38,422 bases of DNA from an uncultured Collinsella sp. (GCA_905199225.1 CAJKFS010000024.1:1-38422), one strand, 5' to 3'. Numbered from the stretch's first letter, positions 1 through 7,800 are shown. Numbers and translations are program-made. The notes: generated by a model not told the origin, from the sequence alone.

Positions 1-191
1 GAGCAGCTCAGCACCGGGTCGCCGTCGAGCCACACCGTGCACAGGCCGCAGTTGGTGGTTTCGCAGGCACAGCGCACCGACGCACAACCTTGCTCACGCA
101 GCAGTGCAAAGAGCATGGTGTCGGGGGCAATCTGAACCTTGACCTTACGGCCGTTGAGCGTAAAGGAAAGATCGATGAGTTTGGCAGCCAT
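1..191 (-). CDS. Xanthine dehydrogenase-family [2Fe-2S] subunit (partial, N-terminus)
   Basis: I translated this edge fragment directly; only about 63 N-terminal residues lie in the window and the rest runs off the left edge. It begins MAAKLIDLSFTLNGRKVKV and continues to a C-x4-C-x2-C cluster (CETTNCGLC) followed by TVWLDG and a further Cys. This is the plant-ferredoxin-type [2Fe-2S] loop of small subunits of molybdenum hydroxylases (XdhC/CoxS/NdhS type). In that family the subunit carries electrons between the Mo centre and FAD. Its ATG overlaps the stop of the upstream FAD-subunit gene (TAATG), so the two are translationally coupled. The catalytic molybdopterin subunit is expected just beyond the window; the substrate cannot be told from this piece. 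Confidence 0.85.
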   Translation of the reverse strand, partial: MAAKLIDLSFTLNGRKVKVQIAPDTMLFALLREQGCASVRCACETTNCGLCTVWLDGDPVLSC

Positions 192-1105
192 TAGCGCACC
201 TCACTAGAATCGACGCCGGGCACGCGGCGGCAGGAATACTCGTCCGTGGCGAACTTAGGCACTTGCACGGTCTCGAGCTCGCGGGCAAGCGCGGCCGAAA
301 GCTCGATGCCGGCGGCGCGACGCACAGCCTGGATGGCGAGCGGGGCCGAGATGCGGCGGCGGTAGTCGGCCGAGCCCCACAGGTTGGTGCCATAGCTCAG
401 CGCGCGTACGGACGCGGCCAGGGCGCGTAGCTCGTCCTCGGAAGGCTGCTCGGCGGTAAGGCCGCATGCCTCACCCTGCAGCAGGGTCGCGCGCAGCGGG
501 CGGGCGCCCACGGTGACATGCCAGCTGTTGTCCCACCAGGCGGCGGTGACGTTGAGCGAGGGGAAGTCGGTCGCGGCCTTGCGCACAGCCTCGTAGCTTG
601 CACGATAGTCGTGCTTAACGACCACGATGTGCTCGATCACGTCGCGCACGTAACCCATGTCGACGAACTCGGCGAGCGGCACGCGGCCGGCGCCCGTCAG
701 CTCAACATACGAATCGAGCGCCAAAAAGGCCGAGAGCACGTCCGAAAAACCAAAGCGGCCGTAGATGCTGCCGCCCACCGTGGCGGTATTGCGCAGCTGC
801 ACGCCCACGATGTCGTGGACGGCGAACTCAAAGACATTGTTGACAAGCGCGTTGAGCCCAGCATGACGCTCGAGCTGGCGCAGGGTGCACATGGCACCGA
901 TGCGAAACTCGGTCTCGGTCTCCTCGATCTGATCGAGTCCGCAGGCCGAAAGGTCAATCGCCGTCGCCACGCGACGCGAACCCAGGCGCATCCAAATGCC
1001 ACCGCCCACAATCTTGTTGTTGCGGTTCTTCTGTAAGAGCTCATAGGCTTCGGCCGCGTTTCCAACACGGACGTAGGTACCGAACTTGAGCACGTTCTCC
1101 CCCAT
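191..1105 (-). CDS. FAD-binding subunit of a xanthine dehydrogenase-family molybdenum hydroxylase
   Basis: The 304-residue protein has the architecture of XdhB/CoxM-type FAD subunits: an N-terminal PCMH-type FAD domain with the glycine-rich loop IVGGGIWMRLG (about 32-42), a second flavin loop NTATVGGSIYG (about 106-116), and a C-terminal CO-dehydrogenase flavoprotein domain. In the family it passes electrons from the [2Fe-2S] subunit to FAD and then to NAD+ or another acceptor. The downstream [2Fe-2S] gene overlaps its stop. Loop 1 is IVGGG rather than the usual AGGTD-like sequence, so the redox partner may differ. The ATG at 1105 has a GGAG only a few bases upstream, so a slightly later start is possible. 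Substrate unknown. Confidence 0.85.
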   Translation of the reverse strand: MGENVLKFGTYVRVGNAAEAYELLQKNRNNKIVGGGIWMRLGSRRVATAIDLSACGLDQIEETETEFRIGAMCTLRQLERHAGLNALVNNVFEFAVHDIVGVQLRNTATVGGSIYGRFGFSDVLSAFLALDSYVELTGAGRVPLAEFVDMGYVRDVIEHIVVVKHDYRASYEAVRKAATDFPSLNVTAAWWDNSWHVTVGARPLRATLLQGEACGLTAEQPSEDELRALAASVRALSYGTNLWGSADYRRRISAPLAIQAVRRAAGIELSAALARELETVQVPKFATDEYSCRRVPGVDSSEVR

Positions 1106-1167
1106 CTCTCCACTTGTCCAGTGTCCTCTAGTGTACCAAACGAGGGCGCACGGCCCTCACCACCATA

Positions 1168-1200
1168 GAAAAAGGCTCCCGGCACAAATGCTGGGAGCCT
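1168..1200 (-). terminator. Rho-independent terminator of gdhA
   Basis: AGGCTCCC (1173-1180) pairs with GGGAGCCT (1193-1200), with extra G-C pairs closing the loop. Read on the minus strand the hairpin is followed by a T-run (complement of the A-run at 1168-1173). It sits 25 bases past the gdhA stop and insulates gdhA from the molybdenum-hydroxylase genes. Confidence 0.85.
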
Positions 1201-1225
1201 CATCAGTTGCTATGTCGAGCTGGAT

Positions 1226-2581
1226 TTAGCAGACGCCCTGGGCGAGCATGGCGTCGGCGACCTTCAGGAAGCCGGCGATGTTTGCGCCCATGACAAAGTT
1301 GCCCTCCTCGCCGTACTCCTTGGCGGTGTCGTCCACGTTGTGGAACATGCCGCGCATGAGCTGCTCGAGCTTGCCGTCGACCTCCTCGAAGGTCCAGGAC
1401 AGGTGCTCGGCGTTCTGGCTCATCTCCAAGCCGGACACGAGCACGCCGCCGGCGTTGGCAGCCTTACCGGGCATAAAGGCGACGCCGTGCTCCTGGAAGT
1501 AGGTCGTGGCCTCGATGGTCGTGGGCATGTTCGCGCCCTCACCGACCACCTTGCAGCCGTTGGCGACGAGTGCCTGGGCGTCCTCGAGCAGCAGCGTGTT
1601 CTCGCGAGCGCAGGGCAGCGCGATATCGCAGGGAAGCTGCCACACGCCGCGGCCGTCGCCCTCGTGCCACGTGGCATTGGGCTTCTCGTCGACATACATA
1701 GCGAGCGTAACGCCCTTGTCGTGGCCGGAGCGCTTCTTGTTGTAGACATGCTCGAGCACGGTGTAGTCGATGCCGTCGGGATCCTCGACCCAGCCATGGG
1801 TGTCGGAGCAGGCCAGCACCTTGCCGCCGAGCTGGGAGACCTTCTGGACCGCGTAGATGGCGACGTTACCGGAGCCGTGAACGACGACGTTCTTGCCCTC
1901 GAAGGAGTCGCCGCGGCTCTTGAGGTACTCGTCCACAAAGTAGGCCAGGCCGTAGCCGGTGGCCTCGGTACGGGCGAGCGAGCCGCCAAAAGAGAGGCCC
2001 TTGCCGGTAAGGACGCCGGTCCACTCATTGGTCAGGCGCTTGTACTGACCGAACAGGTAGGCAACCTCGCGGCCGCCAACGCCCAGGTCGCCGGCGGGAA
2101 CGTCGGTGTTGGGGCCGATGTGGCGATAGAGCTCGGTCATGAAGGACTGGCAGAAGTGCATGATCTCGTTGTTGGACTTGCCCTTGGGGTCAAAGTCGGA
2201 ACCGCCCTTGCCGCCGCCCATGGGAAGGGTGGTCAGGCTGTTCTTGAGGATCTGCTCCAGGCCCAGGAACTTGAGCATGCCCAGGGTGACCGTCGGGTTA
2301 AAGCGCAGGCCGCCCTTGTAGGGTCCAATGGCAGAGTTGAACTCGACGCGGTAGCCGCGGTTGACCTGAACCTTGCCCTGGTCGTCGACCCAGGGAACAC
2401 GGAACATGACGATGCGCTCGGGCTCGACGAGGCGCTCAAGCAGGGCAGCCTCCTCGTACTCGGGATGGGCGTCGAGCGCCGGCTGGATGGTGCCGAGAAT
2501 CTCGGTCGCGGCCTGGATGAACTCAGGCTGCTCGGGATAGCGGGCCTTGAGCTCGTCGAGAACTTTCTGCGTGTAGCTCAT
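1226..2581 (-). CDS. gdhA: NADP-type glutamate dehydrogenase
   Basis: This 451-residue protein is a hexameric-type glutamate dehydrogenase, which in the cytoplasm reductively aminates 2-oxoglutarate with ammonium to glutamate. The substrate-binding segment GPYKGGLRF (about 87-95), the catalytic-lysine motif PMGGGKGGSDFDP (about 120-132, Lys125) and PAGDLGVG (about 162-169) are intact. A dinucleotide fold follows, with the VVHGSGNVA loop. Length and motifs fit the small (about 450 residue) NADP-linked class; coenzyme preference is inferred. I chose the ATG at 2581 because GGAGGAAGC precedes it directly; the frame stays open 16 codons further but without a ribosome site. The gene is monocistronic, with its own terminator and about 250 bases of upstream DNA. 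Confidence 0.97.
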   Translation of the reverse strand: MSYTQKVLDELKARYPEQPEFIQAATEILGTIQPALDAHPEYEEAALLERLVEPERIVMFRVPWVDDQGKVQVNRGYRVEFNSAIGPYKGGLRFNPTVTLGMLKFLGLEQILKNSLTTLPMGGGKGGSDFDPKGKSNNEIMHFCQSFMTELYRHIGPNTDVPAGDLGVGGREVAYLFGQYKRLTNEWTGVLTGKGLSFGGSLARTEATGYGLAYFVDEYLKSRGDSFEGKNVVVHGSGNVAIYAVQKVSQLGGKVLACSDTHGWVEDPDGIDYTVLEHVYNKKRSGHDKGVTLAMYVDEKPNATWHEGDGRGVWQLPCDIALPCARENTLLLEDAQALVANGCKVVGEGANMPTTIEATTYFQEHGVAFMPGKAANAGGVLVSGLEMSQNAEHLSWTFEEVDGKLEQLMRGMFHNVDDTAKEYGEEGNFVMGANIAGFLKVADAMLAQGVC

Positions 2582-2795
2582 GCTTCCTCCAATTGATGGA
2601 AAAGAAAAGTGTCGTTCGAGGCGCCCCATGCGCCGCGAGCTTTATCGAGTATGGATAATATCGCACTGTTGCAGCAAAGTTTCGCATAAGCCGACGAGCA
2701 GATGTTTCGTTTTGATTACGATGCAGGTAGAAGCGTTTTTGAGTGCCCAACGCGCAAATCGCGTGTTTCGAAGCTGTTTCGTCCACATGTTCCAA

Positions 2796-2830
2796 ACCAC
2801 CACATTGGGGACAGGCACCTTTGTGGTGGT
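2796..2830. repeat. Small inverted repeat containing a GGGGACAGGCACC core
   Basis: ACCACCACA (2796-2804) is the exact reverse complement of TGTGGTGGT (2822-2830), enclosing a 17-base loop with the core GGGGACAGGCACC. It lies between gdhA and the DUF3343 gene, whose stop is at 2838-2840. It could act as a bidirectional transcription stop or be a REP-like element. The remaining gdhA upstream region (2582-2795) contains nothing else I can support; no confident promoter was picked. Confidence 0.5.
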
Positions 2831-2837
2831 GTGGTGG

Positions 2838-3233
2838 CTAGAGGACGAGCTGATGGTAGTCGGCAGGGGCTATGCGGCCCTCGGTGGCGGCTCGGAAGGC
2901 GGCGAGCGCATCGCCCGAGAATGGCATGGCCCAGCACAGCCCGCAGCCTGCGGTAATGGAGCCGGGCAGTGGCATGATGCGCCCGGGCACACCGGCGGCA
3001 AGACACAGCTGTTCGCATTCCATCACATCGAAGGTGCTATCGAACGACACGATAATCTTGCGCTCGTGGTCGAGGGCATCACCGGATGGGCCTTCGCGGT
3101 GTGCCTCACGATACGCCGCGGCGGCCGCTTCCTCTTCCGCAGTATGTCCACAGCCACCGCAGCCGCAGGTACAGAGCTCGGAACCATCGCAAGTGCAAGG
3201 CTCTCCCGTGTCGGGACAAATATCGTGAGACAT
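2838..3233 (-). CDS. DUF3343 (Se/S carrier-like) protein with a Cys-rich N-terminus
   Basis: The 131-residue protein ends in a DUF3343 domain (about 58-131), a family annotated as a putative Se/S carrier and linked to selenium metabolism by comparative genomics. The family hallmark here is GSITAGCGLCW, giving a Cys97-x2-Cys100 pair, plus Cys73 and Cys77 (MECEQLC). Unusually, the first 30 residues hold seven cysteines (6, 13, 15, 21, 23, 25, 28) in a metal-binding-like cluster. GGAG lies 5 bases before the ATG. It sits 15 bases after mobA and below selC and selAB, so it probably belongs to Sec/Mo supply for formate dehydrogenase. A second DUF3343 gene at 30986-31237 lacks the Cys-rich tail and has CGLA instead of CGLC. 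Biochemical role unknown. Confidence 0.8.
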   Translation of the reverse strand: MSHDICPDTGEPCTCDGSELCTCGCGGCGHTAEEEAAAAAYREAHREGPSGDALDHERKIIVSFDSTFDVMECEQLCLAAGVPGRIMPLPGSITAGCGLCWAMPFSGDALAAFRAATEGRIAPADYHQLVL

Positions 3234-3248
3234 GGTAACTCCAATCGT

Positions 3249-3881
3249 CTAGGCGAGTAACTCGGCCGCCGCAAACTCCTCGGGCGTATTGACGTTTTCG
3301 AAGCAGAGCGTCGAGCCCGCGGCCTTAACAATCTGCGGCTCATCCAGATAGCCGGCATGGACCCGGTCGATCAAACAGCGGATGCGTTGGCGGTCCTGGT
3401 CGAGCAACTCACGGGCAACCGGCGCGCAAGCCTGGCGGCACCACACGGCGCACAGCGGCTCAATCCCCCGCTCCTCGCGCGGTACGCACACATCGAGCGG
3501 GCCTTCCTTGACCCGATCCGAAAGCGCGCCGATCAGTTCTGGCGAGACGAACGGCATATCGCAGGCGACGATCGCCGCGAGGGGCAACCGAGCGGCATCC
3601 AGCGAGCTCGCGATGCCACGCATGGCACCCGCCGACCCTTCAAGGTCCGTTACCACGCGCGGCACAAGACCGCCAAATGTGAGCTCCTCAAGATAGGCAA
3701 GCTCGCTGGGACGCGAGGTCGTCACGACCAATTCGCCGGCAACTTGCGCCAGCCGACCCAGCACGCGTTCGATGAGCGGCTCACCGCAAAACAACATCCG
3801 CGCCTTGTCGCAACCCATGCGCGACGACAGCCCGCCCGCCTGGACGACGCAAGAAAGATCGGCTCGTCTTACGGTAGTCAT
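3249..3881 (-). CDS. mobA: Molybdenum cofactor guanylyltransferase
   Basis: The 210-residue protein carries the nucleotidyltransferase signature QAGGLSSRMGCDKA (about 14-27) and the metal-site CDMPFVSP (about 107-114) of MobA. MobA transfers GMP from GTP to molybdopterin, giving the MGD form used by DMSO-reductase-family enzymes such as FdhF. I chose the ATG at 3881 because a G-rich Shine-Dalgarno-like GGGGGTGG lies 8-9 bases upstream and the family motif starts at the normal distance. The open frame upstream runs through the tRNA-Sec region and is spurious. It is followed 15 bases later by a DUF3343 gene, and precedes no other Mo-cofactor gene here. The position between tRNA-Sec and the carrier fits a cofactor-supply unit for formate dehydrogenase. 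Confidence 0.92.
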   Translation of the reverse strand: MTTVRRADLSCVVQAGGLSSRMGCDKARMLFCGEPLIERVLGRLAQVAGELVVTTSRPSELAYLEELTFGGLVPRVVTDLEGSAGAMRGIASSLDAARLPLAAIVACDMPFVSPELIGALSDRVKEGPLDVCVPREERGIEPLCAVWCRQACAPVARELLDQDRQRIRCLIDRVHAGYLDEPQIVKAAGSTLCFENVNTPEEFAAAELLA

Positions 3882-3969
3882 ACGGCAAACCACCCCCATC
3901 GGCATGCTCGAAACCCGGTGCACGAAGCTAAATACCGCCGCCGAAATAGCGGCGCTACGAAAAGCCCGT

Positions 3970-4026
3970 GCAAAAACAAAACAGCGCCTTTGCGGCACGC
4001 AGCAAGACCGCGAGCACAAAAGCGCT
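3970..4026 (-). terminator. Probable terminator downstream of tRNA-Sec
   Basis: AGCGCCTTTG (3983-3992) and CAAAAGCGCT (4017-4026) form a stem with one G-T wobble on the transcribed strand and a 24-base loop. On the minus strand it is followed by a T-rich stretch (complement of 3970-3982). It starts 10 bases past the tRNA 3' end. The loop is long, so efficiency is uncertain. The rest of 3882-4035 contains only the mobA leader. Confidence 0.5.
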
Positions 4027-4035
4027 GGTAACGTA

Positions 4036-4132
4036 TGGCGGGAACGTATGTGAATCGAACACATCCAAGACGTTTTGCACGCCTCGCAACGGTTTTGAGG
4101 ACCGCGGAGCCCACCGGAGCCCATCCGTTCCC
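4036..4132 (-). tRNA. selC: tRNA-Sec (anticodon UCA), CCA encoded
   Basis: I folded the minus strand by eye into a 97-base tRNA: acceptor GGGAACGG/ACGTTCCC, a 6-bp D-stem with CGGT loop, anticodon stem GCGGT/ACCGT, a 7-bp variable arm, T-stem ATGTG/CACAT with TTCGATT loop, discriminator G and genomic CCA. The long acceptor, 6-bp D-stem, long extra arm and UCA anticodon identify tRNA-Sec, which reads UGA in fdhF and selD. Two oddities are seen: the base before the anticodon is C (loop CCTCAAA) where U33 is nearly universal, and the eighth acceptor pair is G-A. A TAAAAT sequence (complement of 4145-4150) is a possible -10 box. Confidence 0.96.
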
Positions 4133-4206
4133 AAGTGCGGCGATATTTTACCAAACCAGGCAGCCCACAGCCGCAAAGGGCACCAGGGCAGCTAATTTGG
4201 GACAAG

Positions 4207-4286
4207 GGATGATTTTTCTGGGACGGGGATTAAAAAATCATTGTGTGCCTAATGATTTTTTAATCCCCGTCCCAGAAAAATCATCC
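4207..4286. repeat. Perfect 36-bp inverted repeat (REP-like) between selB and selC
   Basis: Positions 4207-4242 are the exact reverse complement of 4251-4286, separated by an 8-base loop. The arms contain GGGACGGGGATT flanked by A/T-rich blocks. It starts 17 bases past the selB stop, so it may terminate selAB transcription. Its perfection and odd composition compared with its neighbours suggest a REP-like dispersed palindrome. The adjoining 4133-4206 holds only the tRNA-Sec upstream region. Confidence 0.75.
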
Positions 4287-4302
4287 GTCCAAAATGACTA
4301 CC

Positions 4303-6270
4303 CTAGCGCAGCGAACGCAGGCCGCCGGCCTCCTTGTCGAGCACCGTAAAGCGCACGGCATCCAGGTGTTCCAAGATGCTGATGGCGCGTTTGCGCGACA
4401 CACCAAGGGCCTCGCGCAGCACGCTCGTGGTAGCAGCGCCACCGGCGTCGGCAATGGCAGCGGCGACGAGCTCACGCGCGCGGGCCTCAGCGGCAGCAGA
4501 CAGGGCCACATCACGCTCGATCTTTACGATCGAGCGGTTGAGCGAAAGCTCGCGCAAGGCACGCGTCATGGTGTCGCGGCCGAGCTGCAGCTGTTCGCCC
4601 ACTTCGGGAAGCGCCGGTGCATCGAGGCCAGCCTCGTCAAGCAGCGTGACGATCCGCTCGCAGGCCTCGCGCACCACGCGTGCCGCCGCGGCGGCCGAGC
4701 GCGGGTCGAACACCTCGGCACCCTCGACGGCGCACACGCCACGCGAGCAGCCCTCGGCAATCAGAGCCGCGGCAACGGCTTCATCCGCAGCGGGCCAGGC
4801 GGCATGGGCGACCGCGCCGGGCGTAAAGCCCGTCTCCTTAGGAGCCGCCGCGTGCATGGCTGACAGGGTCGCCGCCAGTGCATCCATCGCGGCGTCGAGC
4901 ACGGCGGCATTCACATACAGCGCATCGCACGAACCGGCAAGCTCGCGAACAACACCTCGCGCCGCCAACTCGTTCAGTGCCGCATCGGCCTCACCGGAAA
5001 CAAGATCCAGCGCCGCGGCAACGTCGGCAGCCACGACCGGCAACGCCTGCAGCGCCAGCCACGCGTCCACACCAGTAACGGCATCGCCGGCCTCAAGTGC
5101 TGCAAGCAGCGTACGCTCCCCCGCCGAAAGCTCGCGCGAGCGACGACAGCGCGAAAGCAGCACGCGCCCGCCGCCAATGAGCATAACGGGCGAATACGAC
5201 AGCACCACGGCATGGTCCCCGGCGCGCAGCGGAAGCGGGTCTTCCAGGCGCACCTGAACGATACGGGTCTCGCCCACCGCCATGGGGGCCTCGCCCTCCA
5301 TAAGCATGATGCGGCCGACGACCTCGGCCGTACCGGCCATCACGTGCACACGCGCACCCGACTCGAGCACACGCTGCTTGGCTCCCTCGCGACCCAAATA
5401 CGTAAACGTCATCATAAAGCGCAGCGTCTGGCCAAAGCGACCCGCCACGCCGAGCATCTCACCGCGATCGAGCGCAGCGACGCCGTCGCCCACCAGGTTG
5501 AGCGCCACACGCTGTCCGGGCAGTGCCTGCTGCGTATCGCCATGCACCTGAATCCCACGCACACGACAGACCGTACGCGGCGGCAAAGCCATCAGCTCGT
5601 CGCCCACCGCGACGGGCGCATCGTGCAACGTTCCCGTCACCACGGTACCGACGCCCTTGATCGTAAAGCAGCGGTCAATCGGCAGTCGAGGTGCGGCATC
5701 GCTCCGCTCGGAACGGTCGCGACAGGCATCCCAGCAGGCACTTACCTGCTCGTCGAGCACCGAAAGCAGCCCGTCAATCCCATCGCCCGTCTTAGACGAC
5801 ACGGACACGATCGGCGCGCCCGCAAACACGGTACCCGACAAAAAGTCATCGACATCGAGCTCGGCAAGCTCGGTCATCTCGGCGTCGGCCAGGTCGCACA
5901 TCGTCAGCGCCACCACCATATGCGTGACGCCCAGCAGCTCCAGCACGTGCACATGTTCGCGCGTCTGCGGCATTACGCCCTCCACGGCAGAAACCACCAG
6001 CACGGCCACGTCGATACCCGTGGCACCCTGCACCATGGCGCGCAAGTAATGCGCGTGGCCCGGCACGTCGACCAGGCCAACGATCTTGCCACTCGGCAGC
6101 GCCAGCTCGCCAAAGCCCAGCTCCACGGTCATACCGCGACGGCGCTCAACCTCCAGACGATCGGGATTCTTGCCGGTCAACGCCTCGATCAGTGCCGACT
6201 TACCGTGGTCGACGTGGCCCGCCGTGCCAACGATAACGGGACACTCCACCAGCGCCTGAACCTCACTCAT
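4303..6270 (-). CDS. selB: Selenocysteine-specific elongation factor SelB
   Basis: This 655-residue GTPase delivers Sec-tRNA-Sec to ribosomes paused at UGA codons followed by a SECIS hairpin. G1 is AGHVDHGKS (about 17-25), switch I RRRGMTVELGFG (about 44-54) and G3 DVPGH (68-72). EF-Tu-like domains 2 and 3 follow. The C-terminal half (about 400-655) is the expected winged-helix region that binds SECIS RNA, ending in a helix-turn-helix-like ALGVSRKRAISILEHLD. The G4 motif reads TMCD (123-126) instead of the usual TKxD/NKxD, so the guanine-stacking lysine is replaced by Met. The ATG overlaps the selA stop by four bases (ATGA), giving translational coupling. Confidence 0.96.
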   Translation of the reverse strand: MSEVQALVECPVIVGTAGHVDHGKSALIEALTGKNPDRLEVERRRGMTVELGFGELALPSGKIVGLVDVPGHAHYLRAMVQGATGIDVAVLVVSAVEGVMPQTREHVHVLELLGVTHMVVALTMCDLADAEMTELAELDVDDFLSGTVFAGAPIVSVSSKTGDGIDGLLSVLDEQVSACWDACRDRSERSDAAPRLPIDRCFTIKGVGTVVTGTLHDAPVAVGDELMALPPRTVCRVRGIQVHGDTQQALPGQRVALNLVGDGVAALDRGEMLGVAGRFGQTLRFMMTFTYLGREGAKQRVLESGARVHVMAGTAEVVGRIMLMEGEAPMAVGETRIVQVRLEDPLPLRAGDHAVVLSYSPVMLIGGGRVLLSRCRRSRELSAGERTLLAALEAGDAVTGVDAWLALQALPVVAADVAAALDLVSGEADAALNELAARGVVRELAGSCDALYVNAAVLDAAMDALAATLSAMHAAAPKETGFTPGAVAHAAWPAADEAVAAALIAEGCSRGVCAVEGAEVFDPRSAAAAARVVREACERIVTLLDEAGLDAPALPEVGEQLQLGRDTMTRALRELSLNRSIVKIERDVALSAAAEARARELVAAAIADAGGAATTSVLREALGVSRKRAISILEHLDAVRFTVLDKEAGGLRSLR

Positions 6271-7724
6271 CGTGCAACCGCCTTCTTAACGCACGCGGCG
6301 AGCGTCGATGCCGCCGTCTCGATATCGCGGTCGCCCACGAGCGTGCGCACGTCAAACAGGACTCGGTCGTGCGAGGCGCGCGTGACGACCGGCGTGTCGA
6401 AATCTTGGACGAGTGAACGCTTGAGCGTGTCGACGGACAGGCGCCCGTCGGCCGGGCAGACGGCCACGCACATCGTGGGCAGCTCGACGGTAGGCAGCGA
6501 GCCGCCGCCGGGAGTCGACGACTCCTCGACGATTTCCACCTGCACGGCGCACGGACAGCCAGCCTTATCGAGGCCTGCCACCATCAGCTCGCGCAGTTTG
6601 CGTGCGCGACGCTCCAGATGAGCCTGTGGAAGCGTGAGCATGTTGAGCACCGGTACCTCGCGATGGGCCACATCAGCCCCGTCCATGTAAATGCGTAGTG
6701 TGGCCTCGAGCGCCGCCAGCGCGAGCTTGCCCGGGCGCAGGGCACGCATGAGCGGATGCAACCCGCAGGCCTGGACCAGATCGCGACGGCCCATGATAAT
6801 GCCCGCTTGTGCGGCACCGAGCAGCTTATCGCCCGAGCACGACACGATATCGAGCCCCGCCGCGACCGAAGCCGGCGTGGGCTCCTCGCCGCCGCGCACC
6901 AGGATGTCATCGGGCAACAGTGCGCCCGACCCCTGGTCCTCGTAGAACAGCAGGCCATGCTTGTGGGCCAGGGCGGCAAGCTCCCGAGAGCCCACTTCCT
7001 CGTGAAAGCCCTCGATGCGATAGTTGGAAGGATGGACCTTGAGGATCATCGCCGTATCGGGCGTGATGGCTTGCTCATAATCAGCCAGGTGCGTGCGGTT
7101 GGTGGCGCCGACCTCGACGAGTTTGGCGCCCGAAGCCGCCATGACATCGGGGATGCGGAAGCTGCCGCCGATCTCGACAAGCTCGCCGCGGCTGACGATG
7201 ACCTCCTTGCCTGCGGCATGGGTCGCCAGCACCAGCAGCACAGCGGCGGCGTTGTTGTTAACGACCAGCGCGTCCTCGGCACCGGTAAGCGAGCGGATGA
7301 GCTGCGCGGCGTGCTCCTTGCGCGACCCGCGCGAGCAGGTGTCCACGCTGTACTCGAGCGTGCTGTAGCCACGCGCGACCTCGGCCACGGCCTTTGCCGC
7401 CGACTCCGCGAGCGGGGCGCGACCCAAGTTGGTATGGATGACCACACCCGTGGCGTTGACGGCAGGGCGCAGGCTCGGCAGTGCGGATCGATGCGCACGC
7501 CACTCGATGGCCGAGGCCAGGTCGCGCTTGGAACGCGGGGCGGCACCGGCACGAATCGCGGCGCGCTCCTCGTCGAGCTCGGCCGTGACGGCGGCATGCA
7601 CCACCGCGTCGCAGGTCTCCCCCGCCGCCTTCACAACCGGCCACTCTGCGAGCAGCTCGTTGACGGAAGGAATAGCGCGAAGGCGGGCGCGTACCTCATC
7701 GGACATGTTCTGGCTATCGCTCAT
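6267..7724 (-). CDS. selA: L-seryl-tRNA(Sec) selenium transferase
   Basis: The 485-residue PLP enzyme converts Ser-tRNA-Sec to Sec-tRNA-Sec with selenophosphate. The PLP lysine is Lys300 in SCSGDKLLGAAQAG. The N-terminal tRNA-recognition segment (about 1-75) is followed by the fold-type-I core: NATGVVIHTNLGRAPL (about 90-105) and the phosphate-binding VVNNNAAAV stretch (about 154-162). Length fits bacterial SelA. GAAAGG lies upstream of the ATG at 7724. The stop overlaps selB. It probably belongs to a selAB unit whose products act with selC (4036) and SelD (31944) on FdhF and on SelD itself. Confidence 0.97.
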   Translation of the reverse strand: MSDSQNMSDEVRARLRAIPSVNELLAEWPVVKAAGETCDAVVHAAVTAELDEERAAIRAGAAPRSKRDLASAIEWRAHRSALPSLRPAVNATGVVIHTNLGRAPLAESAAKAVAEVARGYSTLEYSVDTCSRGSRKEHAAQLIRSLTGAEDALVVNNNAAAVLLVLATHAAGKEVIVSRGELVEIGGSFRIPDVMAASGAKLVEVGATNRTHLADYEQAITPDTAMILKVHPSNYRIEGFHEEVGSRELAALAHKHGLLFYEDQGSGALLPDDILVRGGEEPTPASVAAGLDIVSCSGDKLLGAAQAGIIMGRRDLVQACGLHPLMRALRPGKLALAALEATLRIYMDGADVAHREVPVLNMLTLPQAHLERRARKLRELMVAGLDKAGCPCAVQVEIVEESSTPGGGSLPTVELPTMCVAVCPADGRLSVDTLKRSLVQDFDTPVVTRASHDRVLFDVRTLVGDRDIETAASTLAACVKKAVAR

Positions 7725-7775
7725 GTGCGACCTTTCAAAACCAAAGGTGAATCAATCGTTCGAACGTCAAACTAT

Positions 7776-7794
7776 CAGCCAATTCGATCGGCTG
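7776..7794 (-). terminator. Small hairpin between the oxidoreductase and selA (weak terminator?)
   Basis: CAGCCAAT and ATCGGCTG form an 8-bp stem with a 3-base loop and one G-T wobble on the transcribed strand, followed on the minus strand by a short ATAGTTTG. It is only 7 bases past the 7801 stop. The T-run is poor, so it may be a processing site or no real signal. Confidence 0.3.
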
Positions 7795-7800
7795 AGTCAA

